Shown here piece after piece: positions 15,872-26,359 of a stretch of DNA of 64,000 bases. The notes beneath the pieces were generated by a model. That model was not told where the DNA came from and ran no database searches. It worked only from the letters and a program-made list of their open reading frames with translations. Positions within the stretch are counted from its first letter, which is position 1; every line of letters starts with the position of its first letter. Made by a program: the position numbers and the translations under genes. The DNA comes from Metabacillus litoralis (lineage in GTDB: Bacteria; Bacillota; Bacilli; Bacillales; Bacillaceae): assembly GCF_003667825.1 (NCBI RefSeq), contig NZ_CP033043.1, forward strand, positions 4,968,501 to 5,032,500, given 5' to 3'.

Positions 15872-18800
15872 CTACATAACATTAAAATATTTCGCTTCCG
15901 GATGAGACACGACTATTGCGGTAACAGAAGCCTCTGGTTCCATCATGAAGCCGTCTGTTAATTGAATTCCGATATCTTCTGGTCGGAGCGCTTTGAATAG
16001 CTTTTCTTGGTCTTCAAGGTCTGGGCAAGCTGGATATCCAAATGAAAAGCGTTGACCTTGATATTTAGCTGAAAAACGTTGATCCATTGTAAAGTCAGGT
16101 GCATCAGGGAAGCCCCAACGGTCACGAATTAATTGGTGAGTTCGTTCAGCTAATCCTTCTGCAAGCTCAAGAGCAAGGGCTTGAACAGCATGGCTCTTTA
16201 AATAGTCGCCTTGTTCTTTAAAGCCTTGTGCTAGTTCACGAATTTGACTGCCTGCTGTTACAGCAAACATGGCTACATAATCAAACCCATTATCCTGCTT
16301 AGGACGCACATAGTCAGAAATACAACGATGTGGCACCTTTTCCTGTCTTGGAAAATCATACGTTTGTAAAATAGAATCGGTATTGTCCGGATTCAAAATG
16401 TGTAGCTTGTTTCCTTCACTATAGGAAGGGAAGAACTGATACACAGCAGCTGGCTTAAACCATTTTTGCTTTGCACCATCCTTAAGGAGCTCCTGGATGA
16501 GCTCAACAAGCTCAAGTGCTTTTGGATCTTTTTTCTTCACTAATTCTTTAATTTTTCCTTTTAAGCCAAGGTGATGACCAATGAGCATTTGCATATTCAC
16601 ATAAGGGATGATTTGCGATAAGTCAATGTCTCTAATAATATGTCGTTTCGTATCATTAGGAGTGAAAATTGGTGCTTCACTTAGATTTCCGCGTTTGATT
16701 AATAAATCAGTCACAGCCTGAGACGGAGCAGCTTTCGTTTTTGTTTCTTCTGCAACTGCTGCTTCTTTTTGAGCAAATAATTCAGGTGAAGTTCGTAATT
16801 GATTAGCAAGCGATAAACCATCCATTGCGTCTTTTGCATAAACAACAGGACCGTTGTATTCAGGAGCTATCTTCATTCTTGTAAACTTTCTAGAAAGAGC
16901 TGCTCCACCAACTAAAATCGGAAGGTCACAGTTTGCTTTATGCAGATCTTGTGCTGTAATCACCATTTGCTGAGCTGATTTAACAAGTAAACCAGATAAA
17001 CCAATTAGATCCGGCTTTTCATCTTTCACAGCTTGAATAAGTGTTTGAGGTGTTACTTTAATTCCAAGATCAACTACTCTATAACCGTTATTACTTAAAA
17101 TAATATCAACAAGGTTTTTTCCGATATCATGAACATCACCCTTAACAGTGGCAAGAAGGATTTTTCCTTTTCCGCTGTCATCACGTTTTTCCATGAACTG
17201 CTCTAGGTAAGAAACAGAGGCCTTCATCACTTCGGCGCTTTGTAATACCTCGGCAACGATAAGCTGATTATCGTTAAAAAGTACACCAACCTCGGCCATA
17301 CCCGTCATTAAAGGTCCATTAATAATATCAAGAGGTTCTGGATATTTCTTAAGAGCCAACTCTAAGTCAGGAATAAGGCCTTCTTTTGTTCCTTCTACTA
17401 TATAGTTTGCTAATCTTTCTTCTAATGAAAGATTTTGGACAGGTTTTTTGTCTTCTTTTTTCTTTCCACGATAAAAGGCAGTGAATTTCGCAAGCGACTC
17501 ATCTGTTGTTTTAAATAAAAGATTTTCTGCCATTTCGATTTCTTCTTTAGGAATAGAGGCGAAACGCTCTAGTTTTTCTGTATTAACGATCGCGTAATCT
17601 AGGCCTGCTTGTGTACAGTGATAGAGATAAACAGCATTTAATACTTCACGACCGACAGGAGGAAGACCAAAGGAAACGTTACTTACTCCAAGGATTGTTA
17701 AGCATTCAGGTAATTTTTCTTTAATGAGCTGAATACCGCGAACTGTTTCATTAGCAGAACCAATGTACTGCTCATCACCAGTTCCAACTGGGAAGACGAG
17801 CGGATCAAAAATTAAGTCACTGGCTTTTAGTCCATGCTTTTTCACTAAAAGATCATGAGAGCGGATAGCTACTTCGAGTTTCTTTTCAGCTGTTAATGCC
17901 ATTCCAACTTCATCAATTGTTCCAACAACTAATGAACCACCGTACTTTTTGACAAGAGGGACGATTGCATCAAATCGTTCTTCACCATCTTCAAGGTTAA
18001 TTGAGTTAATGATGGCTTTTCCTTGCGAATATTTTAATGCTATTTCAATAACTTTTTCATCTGTTGAGTCAATAACAAGAGGAGCTTTAACCTTCTTCAC
18101 AACCTCTGGGATGAATACTTCCATATCTTCTAGCTCGTCTCTGTCAGGGTCAGCTAAACAGATATCAATTACATGTGCACCATTTTTCACTTGTGCTCTA
18201 GCAATTTCAGATGCTTCTTCAATCTTACCTTCAGCAATAAGGCGTTTGAATTTTCTTGAACCAATAACGTTTGTCCGTTCACCAACAAATAGGGGACGCA
18301 TTCCTTCTTCATAAATAAGGGCGTCAATACCAGAAACGGTGTGACCGTTTGTAATCTCTTCCATTTTACGAGGAGAGACTGTTGAAACAGCTTCAGTAAT
18401 AGCACGAATATGATCAGGAGTAGTTCCACAGCAACCACCAACAAGGTTAAGCCAGCCTTGCTCTGCAAAAGCAACTAATTTCTTTGCTAATGATTCTGGT
18501 GATTCATGATAGTTTCCTTCTTCATCAGGTAATCCTGCATTTGGATAACAGCTAACTGCAGTGTTTGCTAAGCCTGATAATGTACGGATATGGTCTGTCA
18601 TAAATTCTGGACCTGTCGCACAGTTTAATCCAACTGAAATTGGTTTCATATGCTCAAGAGAAACATAAAAGGCCTCGATATCCTGTCCTGCTAGGGTAGT
18701 ACCCATAGGTTCAATTGTTCCCGAGACCATAAGAGGTATTTCTTTACCAGTGTTTTCAAACGCTTGTTGAATGCCAAGGAAACCTGCTTTTACGTTTAGC

Positions 18801-19294
18801 ATATCCTGACTTGTTTCTAGAAGAAGCAAATCAGCTCCTCCTAGAATTAACCCTCTTGCTTGTTCTTCATAATTTTCTACTAATGTATCAAACGTTGTTC
18901 CACCGGTAACAGATAGAGTTTTTGTTGTAGGTCCCATTGCTCCTGCAACATATCGTGGTTTTTCAGCTGTTGAAAATTTCTCAGCAGCACGTTTTGCGAT
19001 TTTTGCAGATTCAATGTTAACTTCTAATGCTAGATGACCAAGGTCATATTCGTCTAGAACAAGGCTTGTAGCACCGAACGTATTTGTTGAGATAATGTCT
19101 GAGCCTGCTTCTAAATAGGCTTCATGAATGTCTTGAATTGTTTTAGGCGAAGTGAGTGTTAAGTATTCATTACATCCATCATATTCTTCGCCACCAAAGT
19201 CTTCAGCTGTTAGGTTTGCAGCTTGAATCATTGTACCCATAGCGCCATCGAGTACAAGTATTCGTTTTTCCAGTTCTTTTTTTATGCTAGACAT
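15872..19294 (-). CDS. metH: Cobalamin-dependent methionine synthase
   Basis: Transfers the methyl group of 5-methyltetrahydrofolate to homocysteine via cobalamin. The 1140-residue protein has the full MetH order. Homocysteine-binding barrel: about 1-310, zinc Cys288-Cys289 in [10 protein letters not shown]. Pterin barrel: about 320-600, [18 protein letters not shown]12 cap and binding domain: about 640-880, cofactor-ligating His722 in DVHDIGKN, then SGLLVKSAQ and [13 protein letters not shown]-dependent reactivation domain: to the end, with [12 protein letters not shown]. The frame is open up to 19333, but the ATG at 19292-19294 has AAAGGAAG upstream and starts at MSSIKKE. It overlaps the end of yitJ by 8 bases, so the two are translationally coupled and share the SAM riboswitch. 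B. subtilis uses MetE and lacks metH here, so this organism depends on cobalamin made or taken up elsewhere. Confidence 0.97.
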   Translation of the reverse strand: MSSIKKELEKRILVLDGAMGTMIQAANLTAEDFGGEEYDGCNEYLTLTSPKTIQDIHEAYLEAGSDIISTNTFGATSLVLDEYDLGHLALEVNIESAKIAKRAAEKFSTAEKPRYVAGAMGPTTKTLSVTGGTTFDTLVENYEEQARGLILGGADLLLLETSQDMLNVKAGFLGIQQAFENTGKEIPLMVSGTIEPMGTTLAGQDIEAFYVSLEHMKPISVGLNCATGPEFMTDHIRTLSGLANTAVSCYPNAGLPDEEGNYHESPESLAKKLVAFAEQGWLNLVGGCCGTTPDHIRAITEAVSTVSPRKMEEITNGHTVSGIDALIYEEGMRPLFVGERTNVIGSRKFKRLIAEGKIEEASEIARAQVKNGAHVIDICLADPDRDELEDMEVFIPEVVKKVKAPLVIDSTDEKVIEIALKYSQGKAIINSINLEDGEERFDAIVPLVKKYGGSLVVGTIDEVGMALTAEKKLEVAIRSHDLLVKKHGLKASDLIFDPLVFPVGTGDEQYIGSANETVRGIQLIKEKLPECLTILGVSNVSFGLPPVGREVLNAVYLYHCTQAGLDYAIVNTEKLERFASIPKEEIEMAENLLFKTTDESLAKFTAFYRGKKKEDKKPVQNLSLEERLANYIVEGTKEGLIPDLELALKKYPEPLDIINGPLMTGMAEVGVLFNDNQLIVAEVLQSAEVMKASVSYLEQFMEKRDDSGKGKILLATVKGDVHDIGKNLVDIILSNNGYRVVDLGIKVTPQTLIQAVKDEKPDLIGLSGLLVKSAQQMVITAQDLHKANCDLPILVGGAALSRKFTRMKIAPEYNGPVVYAKDAMDGLSLANQLRTSPELFAQKEAAVAEETKTKAAPSQAVTDLLIKRGNLSEAPIFTPNDTKRHIIRDIDLSQIIPYVNMQMLIGHHLGLKGKIKELVKKKDPKALELVELIQELLKDGAKQKWFKPAAVYQFFPSYSEGNKLHILNPDNTDSILQTYDFPRQEKVPHRCISDYVRPKQDNGFDYVAMFAVTAGSQIRELAQGFKEQGDYLKSHAVQALALELAEGLAERTHQLIRDRWGFPDAPDFTMDQRFSAKYQGQRFSFGYPACPDLEDQEKLFKALRPEDIGIQLTDGFMMEPEASVTAIVVSHPEAKYFNVM

Positions 19295-21140
19295 GGGTAA
19301 TCTTCCTTTCAGCTCGCTGTTTTTCCTTTTCATGGATGTAATTTGTTAACTCCACTGTCAGGTCATATTGTAAAAATGGGGTAATTAAATAAATTCCATT
19401 AAATAAGTCAAATGCTGTATCAATTAAATCCTTCGCAATGGCCAGGCCTTCTTGACGAGCCTTTTCTTTGTCATTTCCAGCAGTTGCCATTTTTTCACGA
19501 ATAGAATCAGAAAGCTTAATGCCTGGAATTTCATTGTGAATGAATTCTGCATTACGGCTAGATGTTAATGGCATAATGCCGATATAAATTGGAGCTTGTA
19601 AATTTCTGGTTTCATTATAAACATCGATAATTTGTTGACTTGAGTATAAAGGCTGTGAAATAAAGTAATCCGCACCATGAGCAATCTTCTTTTCAAGTCT
19701 TAAAACAGCCTTATCAAGATGACGTACGTTAGGGTTAAAAGCAGCTGCTACAGAGAAATTTGTTTTCTGACCAAGTGGCTTCCCTGAATAAGATACACCT
19801 TCGTTAAATTGTTTAATTAAGCTGATTAAATCAAATGATGAAACATCATAAACAGATGTAGCTCCCGGGAAATCGCCAATTTTAGATGGATCTCCAGTGA
19901 TAGCTAATACATCACTCATACCAAGTGAATGTAACCCCATTAAATGAGATTGTAAGCCAATTAAATTGCGGTCACGACAAGTAATATGAATTAGTGTTCT
20001 TGCACCTGTTTTTTCTTTTGCTAGAATCCCTGCTGCTAGATTACTAATACGAGGGGATGCTAATGAATTATCGGCTAGTGTTAATGCATCAATTCCTGCA
20101 TCATGCAGTGCTTGTGCTCCTTCTAAAAATTTATCCATTCCAAGCTTTTTAGGAGGATCAAGCTCAACAATAACCGAGCGCTTTTCTCTCACAATCTCCT
20201 CAAGTGGTGGGAGGGAGTTTACCTTTTGATCTTGAACTTCAATTGCCGATTTTTTCGCGACTTTTACTTGCTTTGTTTGTACAGGGGCTAAATTAGCTAT
20301 TGCCTCAGCCATCGCTTTAATATGGTTTGGTGTTGTACCACAGCACCCGCCTATTAATCTAACACCTTGTTCTCTAAATTTTAGGGCGCTTTCCTTAAAG
20401 TAAGTTTCATCAGATTCATAGACAAGACGACCCTCATTTAATGCAGGTAAGCTGCTATTAGGAAAAACAGATAGAAAAGCCTTCTCAGGAATAGGTACTT
20501 CTTCTAGAGATTGAATCATGTGATGTGGACCTAAACGGCAGTTTAAGCCAATTACGTTTGCTCCGAGTTCTTCTAAGATAGAAAATCCGTCTGTTAATGA
20601 AGTACCGTCCTGTAATACACCAGCTTCATGGAGTGATACATTTGCAATGATCGGTTTATTTGTTTCTTTTCGAGCAATTGAAAGAACAGTTTTCATTTCT
20701 TCTAAGTCATAGAATGTTTCGAGTAGTAGACCGTCCACATCTTCATTTAGCAAAAGATAGAGTTGCTCTCTAAAATTACGTTTAATTTCTTCAATACTAT
20801 GAGCACTCTTTTTAAAGGTACGGATTCCTCCGATTGTTCCAAAAACATAGGTTGACTCTTTTGCAGCTTTTTTTGCAATTTCTATCGCTTTTTTATTGAT
20901 TTGTCTAATGTCGTCCTCTAACCCGTAACGAGACAATTTGATATCGTTTGCCCCATATGTATTCGTTTGGATGAGGTTAGCGCCTGCCTCAATATAGGCT
21001 TGGTGTACAGCAAGCACATCTTCAGGCTTAGAAAGGTTTAATTCTTCAAAGCAGCGATCTACTCCGTGAGAGTAAAGCATTGTTCCCATTGCACCGTCAG
21101 CAACTAAAATTTTACTTTTTAAATCTTCTAAAAAATTCAT
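19287..21140 (-). CDS. yitJ: Bifunctional homocysteine S-methyltransferase / methylenetetrahydrofolate reductase
   Basis: Fusion of a homocysteine methyltransferase barrel (about 1-300, zinc motif [10 protein letters not shown]) with a flavin-dependent 5,10-methylene-THF reductase (about 330-617, starting [20 protein letters not shown] and with [15 protein letters not shown]). It supplies 5-methyl-THF, the methyl donor for the adjacent MetH. The 617-residue length matches B. subtilis YitJ. The start chosen is the ATG at 21138-21140 ([20 protein letters not shown]), aligned with the family; its ribosome site is a weak GGGGG. An upstream in-frame ATG exists but lies in the leader. Transcription is controlled by the SAM riboswitch upstream. 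Confidence 0.95.
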   Translation of the reverse strand: MNFLEDLKSKILVADGAMGTMLYSHGVDRCFEELNLSKPEDVLAVHQAYIEAGANLIQTNTYGANDIKLSRYGLEDDIRQINKKAIEIAKKAAKESTYVFGTIGGIRTFKKSAHSIEEIKRNFREQLYLLLNEDVDGLLLETFYDLEEMKTVLSIARKETNKPIIANVSLHEAGVLQDGTSLTDGFSILEELGANVIGLNCRLGPHHMIQSLEEVPIPEKAFLSVFPNSSLPALNEGRLVYESDETYFKESALKFREQGVRLIGGCCGTTPNHIKAMAEAIANLAPVQTKQVKVAKKSAIEVQDQKVNSLPPLEEIVREKRSVIVELDPPKKLGMDKFLEGAQALHDAGIDALTLADNSLASPRISNLAAGILAKEKTGARTLIHITCRDRNLIGLQSHLMGLHSLGMSDVLAITGDPSKIGDFPGATSVYDVSSFDLISLIKQFNEGVSYSGKPLGQKTNFSVAAAFNPNVRHLDKAVLRLEKKIAHGADYFISQPLYSSQQIIDVYNETRNLQAPIYIGIMPLTSSRNAEFIHNEIPGIKLSDSIREKMATAGNDKEKARQEGLAIAKDLIDTAFDLFNGIYLITPFLQYDLTVELTNYIHEKEKQRAERKITHV

Positions 21141-21186
21141 AAATAAGAGCCCCCGATCTAGTTGAGTATTGATCATATTTATACTA

Positions 21187-21215
21187 ATAAAAAAAGCCTT
21201 CTTGTTGAGAAGGCT
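21187..21215 (-). terminator. SAM-riboswitch expression-platform terminator
   Basis: AGCCTTCT and AGAAGGCT arms around CAACA, then TTTTTTTATT on the minus strand. The upstream GGGAAGCT can pair with AGCCTTCTC as antiterminator. Confidence 0.85.
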
Positions 21216-21374
21216 GTATAATAATAAGCTTCCCTTATCTTCCAAGCATGTTGAATATGCTTGCTGGAATTAGCACCTTGGCACTCGCAGAAGTCTTGGT
21301 GGGTGGTTTTAGAATTTGATTGACGGTTTTTGATAGAGACTATCATAGATTAGAAGCTATAACTTTGTGTTGGA

Positions 21375-21514
21375 TGTTTTCTTTTAGCACGGCAAGCTTT
21401 CGCTTGCAGCGGCTTGCTTGGCAAGCCTTGGAAAAATAAATAAAAATGCTTCGAACAAACAAAAGCGCTTTATTCGAGTCATTTTTATTTATTTTTCTGT
21501 GCTAAAAGAAAATG
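21375..21514 (-). repeat. Cruciform-like insert in the riboswitch P3 arm
   Basis: Perfect 14-bp inverted repeat TTTTCTTTTAGCAC (21377-21390) with GTGCTAAAAGAAAA (21499-21512). It encloses three hairpins: GCAAGC/GCTTGC (21392-21407, GAAA loop on the minus strand), GGCTTGC/GCAAGCC (21411-21427), and an 18-bp stem between 21431-21448 and 21480-21497. It has the look of a miniature mobile element. Confidence 0.75.
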
Positions 21515-21681
21515 ACTTAGGGTTATGTTCTAAATTTAGTCAATCAAGTAAACCAGACTTCACTCGTTATGGACCGGTTGCTGAAGCTTCATCGGGCCAG
21601 TCCCTCAGCTTCTCTTGATAAGATATGAAATTTTCTTAAGTGTTACGTTTTTCTTAAGAGGTAAGAGTGTATATTAGTGAT

Positions 21682-21800
21682 CTAGCTCCAGCGCCTAGCC
21701 CCTCGAGGTCATAAGCCAATTTAGAATATAAGGCAAAGAGCGCCTTCTATTCTAAATCGTCTTATGCTTGTCGGAGCTGAACGAGGCGCTTGCGCTTTTC
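21682..21800. repeat. Dispersed structured repeat, copy 1
   Basis: Starts CTAGCTCCAGCGCC and ends GAGGCGCTTGCGCTTTTC, with CCTCGAGGTCATAAG and CTTATGCTTGTCGG inside. Nested arms: CAGCGCCT/AGGCGCT, CATAAG/CTTATG, ATTTAGAATA (21719-21728)/TATTCTAAAT (21748-21757), AAGGC/GCCTT. A related copy is at 62779-62957. Confidence 0.85.
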
Positions 21801-21994
21801 TTAATAACTTTAACGTATTAAAAGGATTACAACTAATTTATCTAATATTGCGAAAAATATCAATAGTAAAATGATGATTTGTCTAAAATTAATAGTCTGT
21901 GATGCTTTTTTTAGATGGAAGTTTTGGTGAGTGTTTCCAGACGATGACAGTTAGAGCATATGATGAGATCGTGGGAATATGCGTATAATAGTAG

Positions 21995-22024
21995 AAAAGT
22001 CAGGCTGTTGTTGGTGGCCTGACT
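21995..22024 (-). terminator. Terminator of yitK
   Basis: On the minus strand AGTCAGGC and GCCTGACT arms around an 11-base loop are followed by TTTCTACT, 25 bases after the stop. Confidence 0.65.
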
Positions 22025-22048
22025 TATAATATGTAACTATGCGGTTAA

Positions 22049-22540
22049 TTAGCGGTAGTTGATGAATTGAACATCAATTGGTAAATCAGCACCTTTGATT
22101 GCTGCAATAATTTGCTGAAGCTCATCACGGCTTTTTCCGGTTACACGGATTTGGTCGTCTTGAATTTGAGATTTTACTTTAAGACCAGTGTTTTTAATAA
22201 TGGTATTAATTTTCTTTGCGTTATCTTTATCAATTCCTGAAACCAATTCAGCTTTTTGACGAACAGTGCCACCAGAAGCATTTTCAACCTTTTTATAAGA
22301 AATGTTTTTAATCGGTACGTTTCTCTTAATCAGCTTAGATAGAAGAACATCTTTTAACTGCTCTAGTTTGTATTCATCGTCTGAAACTAAAACAAGCTCT
22401 TCTTTTTCTAGACTGATATTGCTTTTGCTACCTTTAAAGTCATATCTTGTTGCAATTTCTTTCATTGCGATATTGATTGCATTTGTAACTTCTGGAAACT
22501 CAACTTTTGATACAATATCAAATGAACTATCTTTCGCCAT
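22049..22540 (-). CDS. yitK: YajQ/UPF0234-family nucleotide-binding protein
   Basis: A 163-residue cytosolic protein of the YajQ family, two RNP-like alpha/beta domains. Family members bind nucleotides, and some bind cyclic di-GMP; the cellular role in Bacillus is not settled. Characteristic stretches are [18 protein letters not shown] at the N terminus, RYDFKGSKS, and the C-terminal [17 protein letters not shown]. The ORF runs to 22600 but the ATG at 22538-22540 has GGAGG 6 bases upstream and begins at the family's MAKDSSFD. It follows the B. subtilis yitJ-yitK-yitL order, separated from yitJ by the riboswitch and a dispersed repeat, and is divergent from yitL. Confidence 0.93.
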   Translation of the reverse strand: MAKDSSFDIVSKVEFPEVTNAINIAMKEIATRYDFKGSKSNISLEKEELVLVSDDEYKLEQLKDVLLSKLIKRNVPIKNISYKKVENASGGTVRQKAELVSGIDKDNAKKINTIIKNTGLKVKSQIQDDQIRVTGKSRDELQQIIAAIKGADLPIDVQFINYR

Positions 22541-22721
22541 AATTATCCTCCATTGCGTATATAATATAGGTTGATTATAGTAAAATAAAACAATGATCAC
22601 AACTTTTACCTAAAAAGTGTGAATCAATTGTCGAGGAGACTCTTCGGGGCTACCCGCGGATCTACTTACAATATATACGGAAATGTATAAAACATAAGAT
22701 GAAAGGCAGGACATATTATTT

Positions 22722-23582
22722 ATGATCCCAGGAACTTTTGCAACACTAACAATAGATGAGCAGGTGGATTACGGATACTTTTTAACAGATGGGAAAGACC
22801 GTGTTCTTTTACATAATAATGAAGTGATCGGAGAAGTTGAAGAAGGAGAAAAGGTGGAGGTTTTCTTTGGTGTTGACGCACAAGATCGCCTTTACGCAAC
22901 AATGAAAAAGCCGTTCATTACCCAAGATACATATGGCTGGGTTGAAGTGGTGGACATCGTTGAGGATATGGGCGCTTTTGTGGATATTGGGCTAAGCAAG
23001 GATGCATTAGTAGCTAAAGATCATCTTCCATATTTACGTGAAGTGTGGCCAAATGTAGGGGACAAGCTTTATTGTACGTTAAAGGTTTCGAAAAACGGCC
23101 GATTTTTTGTACGACTAGCAACAGAAGAAATTGTTGAGCCATTCTTTAAGAATGCAGATCGAGCTTTATTCAACAAGGAAGTAACAGGAACAGTTTACCG
23201 AATGATCGTTGCCGGATCGTTCATTCTTACAGAAGAAGGATACAAAGGGTTTATTCATTCCTCCCAACGTGAAGTTGAGCCAAGATTAGGCGAGACAGTC
23301 ACCGGCAGGGTCATTGATGTAAAAGAAGATGGAACAATCAATGTTTCTTTATTACCACGAAAACATGAAGCACAAGGCAGTGATGCGGAAAGAATCTATG
23401 CATATATGCAGGATAGAAACGGTGCTATGCCTTTTACAGATAAAAGTGATCCTGATGATATAAAAGAACGTTTTAATCTTAGTAAGGGAGCATTTAAACG
23501 AGCTTTAGGATTATTAATGAAAAATAATCGAGTTTATCAAAAGGATGGCTGGACTTACTTTAAAGAAGAAGAAAATAATTAA
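22722..23582 (+). CDS. yitL: S1-domain RNA-binding protein, CvfB family
   Basis: A 286-residue cytosolic protein of the CvfB family: three S1-like RNA-binding domains (about 1-65, 68-140, 145-215) and a C-terminal winged helix (about 225-280, with DPDDIKERFNLSKGAFKRAL). In Staphylococcus aureus CvfB affects virulence-factor expression; in Bacillus the role is unknown. The ATG is chosen from the family start MIPGTFATLTID; the Shine-Dalgarno is weak (GAAAGG about 17 bases upstream). It has its own strong terminator. Position matches B. subtilis yitL. Confidence 0.9.
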   Translation: MIPGTFATLTIDEQVDYGYFLTDGKDRVLLHNNEVIGEVEEGEKVEVFFGVDAQDRLYATMKKPFITQDTYGWVEVVDIVEDMGAFVDIGLSKDALVAKDHLPYLREVWPNVGDKLYCTLKVSKNGRFFVRLATEEIVEPFFKNADRALFNKEVTGTVYRMIVAGSFILTEEGYKGFIHSSQREVEPRLGETVTGRVIDVKEDGTINVSLLPRKHEAQGSDAERIYAYMQDRNGAMPFTDKSDPDDIKERFNLSKGAFKRALGLLMKNNRVYQKDGWTYFKEEENN

Positions 23583-23593
23583 TAATCGAGCTA

Positions 23594-23638
23594 AAAAAGC
23601 TTTCACTCTTAAATGAAAAAGAGTGAAAGCTTTTTTTA
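23594..23638 (+). terminator. Terminator of yitL
   Basis: AAAAGCTTTCACTCTT and AAGAGTGAAAGCTTTT arms around AAATGAAA, then a T-run. Confidence 0.93.
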
Positions 23639-23724
23639 TAGAAAAATACCTAAATAGGGTGGAAAAATGACGGGATTTGTCGATATAAGTAATGGATATA
23701 AAATTGATAAAGTGAGGTTTTAAC

Positions 23725-24693
23725 ATGTTCATCAAGAATGTAACAGCCTTGTTTGCTTTAGTTTTTGTGATCATCACCGCTGGTTGTTCGCAGCAAGAGA
23801 CCGCGAGCTCAGTTGATGACAAGGTGAAAATTGGTATTATGTTGTCTGACGTCGGACTAGGAGATCAATCTTTTAGTGACTCGGCATTTAATGGATTAAC
23901 AAAAGCAAGAGACGAGCTTGGAATTTTATTTGATTATAGAGAACTTAAAGAATCAGAAACGTATGAAAAAGGTTTAACAGAATTAGTTGAAGAAGATCAC
24001 GATATTATTGTTGGTTTAGGTTTTATGGTGCAAACCGACCTAGAGAAGGTGGCTAAAAAATATCCTGATCAACACTTTATTTTAATTGATGCAGTTTCTG
24101 AACTTGAAAATGTAACATCTATTACATTTAAAGAAGATGAAGGAAGCTTTCTAACAGGTGTAGTTGCAGCTTTAGCTACAAAATCAAATAAATTAGGTTT
24201 TATTGGTGGAGATGATGTCCCACTAATTAATAAGTTTGAAGATGGCTTTATTGAGGGAGCAAAATCTGTAAATCCTTCAATTACTGTGGAAGTTAAATAT
24301 GCAGGAGACTTCGGTAACGACCAGCTTGGAGCGCAGATTGCACGTGATATGATTCAAAAAGATGTGGATGTTTTATATGCGGCAGCTGGTTTTACTGGTG
24401 TTGGTATGTTAAAGGAGGCCCAGGCAAATAAAGTATTGGCCATCGGTGTAGACACGGATCAATATTTTTATGCTGAGAAAGCTGTTGTCACATCGATGCT
24501 GAAAAAGGTTGATACAGCTATGTATCAATTAGCAGAGCAGTTAATAAAAGACGGGAAAATTTCTGAAGGCCATATTGAGTTAGGAATTAAAGATAATGGA
24601 ATCGATTTGGCTCCACTTAGAGTCGTACCATTCAGTGAAGAACAACAACAAACGATTGATGAGTGGAAAGAAAAGCTCACAAGTGGCAGTTAG
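23725..24693 (+). CDS. BMP-family (PnrA-like) substrate-binding lipoprotein
   Basis: A membrane-anchored lipoprotein (322 residues) with a lipobox, ITAGC, lipidated at Cys20. Its fold is that of basic membrane protein/PnrA receptors, which bind purine nucleosides. Family-like stretches are KVKIGIMLSDVGLGDQSFSDSAFNG, HFILIDA, LGFIGGDDVPLINKFEDGFIEGA and DVLYAAAGFTGVGMLKEA. It is not followed by ABC permease genes as in nucleoside importers. Instead a chemoreceptor gene begins 9 bases later, so the pair probably works as a sensing unit in which the lipoprotein presents its ligand to the receptor (inference). The start ATG has GTGAGGT 9 bases upstream. A distant paralogue, med, lies at 46532. 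Confidence 0.88.
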   Translation: MFIKNVTALFALVFVIITAGCSQQETASSVDDKVKIGIMLSDVGLGDQSFSDSAFNGLTKARDELGILFDYRELKESETYEKGLTELVEEDHDIIVGLGFMVQTDLEKVAKKYPDQHFILIDAVSELENVTSITFKEDEGSFLTGVVAALATKSNKLGFIGGDDVPLINKFEDGFIEGAKSVNPSITVEVKYAGDFGNDQLGAQIARDMIQKDVDVLYAAAGFTGVGMLKEAQANKVLAIGVDTDQYFYAEKAVVTSMLKKVDTAMYQLAEQLIKDGKISEGHIELGIKDNGIDLAPLRVVPFSEEQQQTIDEWKEKLTSGS

Positions 24694-24702
24694 GAGGATA
24701 AC

Positions 24703-26355
24703 ATGACAATAAAGAAAAAGCTATTAATTAATTCAATCAGTGTACTACTATTAGCGTTGTTTATGATTGCTTTTATCATTTATAATATGCTGTCTATTCA
24801 ATCATCTACTCAAGATGAAGTACCCAATTTATTAAACATAGAAGAATTACAAGGTAAGTTGAACACATCAAAGCAAGGGTTAAATAATTTTTCGGTTACA
24901 GCAACAGACGCTCAAAAAGAAGAAGTGTTGCTTAGTATAGCAGAAAGTGACAAATTACTAGCTGAATTAAAAAAGGGGATCACTCACAGTAATAGTGTAG
25001 AAACATTGGAAAAGGCGATAACTAAGTATGAGCAGTGGAAAGTAGAAGCAAATACGGCACTTGAGGATAAGATTGGTCCTGAAGCAAAACGTCAATCAGT
25101 TCGTTTAGATGGAATCTTAAATGACATACATCTACTAAATGAATATGCAAATGAGCAATATGCTATTTTACAACAAAATCTACAAAAACAAATTTCCTTT
25201 GTAATTGTTTCAGCAGTAATCGGAAGTATCATTCTAGTGGTACTCAGCTTGTTCATTGCGCTTAGAATGACAAATTCAATTACCCGTCCGTTAAGGGCAT
25301 TATCAAAGAATGCGGAGGAAATTGCAGCTGGAAACCTTGTTATAGAGTCGATTACGTACAAAGGCAAAGATGAGCTTGGTGCTTTAAATACATCTTTTGA
25401 GCAAATGGTTGATCAGTTAAGAAGCTTACTAGTTTCTGTTGAAACAGTGAGTAAGGATGTTGAAGGCTTTGCTAAAGATTTAGAAACAGAAAATAAGGGA
25501 TTAGCTGCTATTACAAATCAAGTGGCAGTTTCCACAAATGAGATGTCAATTGGTACTCAGTCTATTTCAAATGATTTGCAAGATGCTGTTTCTTTAATTG
25601 AACAGATGGATAATGGGTTTAAGGGTAACGTGACTAAATCTGAAGAATCTGTTACCTTTGGGAGCGAGGCTGTTTCAGCAATTACGTCTGGTCAAGAAGC
25701 CATTGAAACTCAGCGTTCATTAATGATTAAAAATCAAAATACAACTCAAAAAATTGATGAAGCCACAAAAACGTTTACGATTTATGCAGCTCAAATTGAA
25801 GATATGGCGAAAACAGTTTCAGGTATCGCAGATCAAACTAATTTACTAGCTTTAAATGCTGCCATAGAGGCAGCACGAGCAGGTGAGGCTGGAAAAGGAT
25901 TTGCTGTTGTGGCGGATGAGGTGAGAAAGCTTGCAGAGGAATCTACAAACTCTACAAAGCATATTTTTGAGATGGTTACAAAAATAAAAGAAGGCATTTC
26001 TGAAATTACTCAATTTGTTCAAGCGGGTGTGACCATTGCTGAAGAACAAAAGAGCTCAATGGATACGACAACAGAGGCTTTTGATAACATCGGTGTTCGA
26101 GTGGATGAAATGATGATACGTTTGACGTCATTAGTTGAGGGAATGAATTCTTCGAAACAATTTGGGGAAAAAGTTCTTAATAGTGTAGAGAGCATTAGTG
26201 CAGTTGTTGAGGAAACGGCAGCAGGTAATGAGGAAATTTCCGCGTCAACAACTGAACAATTGTCAGCGTTTGAGAAAATTGTAAGTAAAGTTGTTACAAT
26301 GAGAGAATTAACGGATGATTTAAATGAAACGATTGGTAAATTTAAGTTGAAATAA
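24703..26355 (+). CDS. Methyl-accepting chemotaxis protein
   Basis: A 550-residue transmembrane chemoreceptor that feeds CheA/CheW. TM1 is at about 7-27, followed by an extracellular helical sensor (about 28-165, four-helix-bundle type), TM2 at about 166-190, a HAMP domain (about 190-243, [20 protein letters not shown]) and a signalling coiled coil. The kinase-contact tip (about 375-405) is intact: [20 protein letters not shown], then [25 protein letters not shown] lies 7 bases before the ATG. It is co-transcribed with the BMP lipoprotein and ends at a strong terminator. The small sensor domain with no recognisable PAS or Cache fold fits indirect sensing through the lipoprotein, which is inference. 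Confidence 0.95.
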   Translation: MTIKKKLLINSISVLLLALFMIAFIIYNMLSIQSSTQDEVPNLLNIEELQGKLNTSKQGLNNFSVTATDAQKEEVLLSIAESDKLLAELKKGITHSNSVETLEKAITKYEQWKVEANTALEDKIGPEAKRQSVRLDGILNDIHLLNEYANEQYAILQQNLQKQISFVIVSAVIGSIILVVLSLFIALRMTNSITRPLRALSKNAEEIAAGNLVIESITYKGKDELGALNTSFEQMVDQLRSLLVSVETVSKDVEGFAKDLETENKGLAAITNQVAVSTNEMSIGTQSISNDLQDAVSLIEQMDNGFKGNVTKSEESVTFGSEAVSAITSGQEAIETQRSLMIKNQNTTQKIDEATKTFTIYAAQIEDMAKTVSGIADQTNLLALNAAIEAARAGEAGKGFAVVADEVRKLAEESTNSTKHIFEMVTKIKEGISEITQFVQAGVTIAEEQKSSMDTTTEAFDNIGVRVDEMMIRLTSLVEGMNSSKQFGEKVLNSVESISAVVEETAAGNEEISASTTEQLSAFEKIVSKVVTMRELTDDLNETIGKFKLK

Positions 26356-26359
26356 GGAA

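Larger units (their letters stand above)
21187..21626 (-). ncRNA. SAM-I (S-box) riboswitch with a greatly expanded P3 arm
   Basis: Read on the minus strand. The 5' part (21623 to 21574) has CTTATCAAGAGA, then GAGGGACTGGCCCGATGA and GCTTCAGCAACC. The 3' part (21276 to 21234) has CCAAGGTGCTAATTCCAGC, AAGC...GCTT and GGAAGATAAG, closing P1 by CTTATC/GATAAG. These match the B. subtilis yitJ S-box closely. Between the two halves, where P3 is normally 20-30 nt, lie about 290 nt that form one long arm with three hairpins at the tip. A terminator and antiterminator follow. Controls yitJ-metH. Confidence 0.88.

Noticed and set aside
19287..19333. Frameshift or gene fusion at the yitJ-metH junction
   Set aside because: Both proteins have complete domains and natural ends; the overlap is an ordinary translational-coupling overlap.
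21418..21618. Open frame of 66 codons on the plus strand opposite the yitJ leader
   Set aside because: It lies across the riboswitch and its insert, has no ribosome site and is explained by the RNA structure on the other strand.
22632..22670. Full copy of the GC-rich repeat upstream of yitL
   Set aside because: Only a short GGAGACTCTTCGGGGCTACC-type trace is visible; too short to call as a copy.
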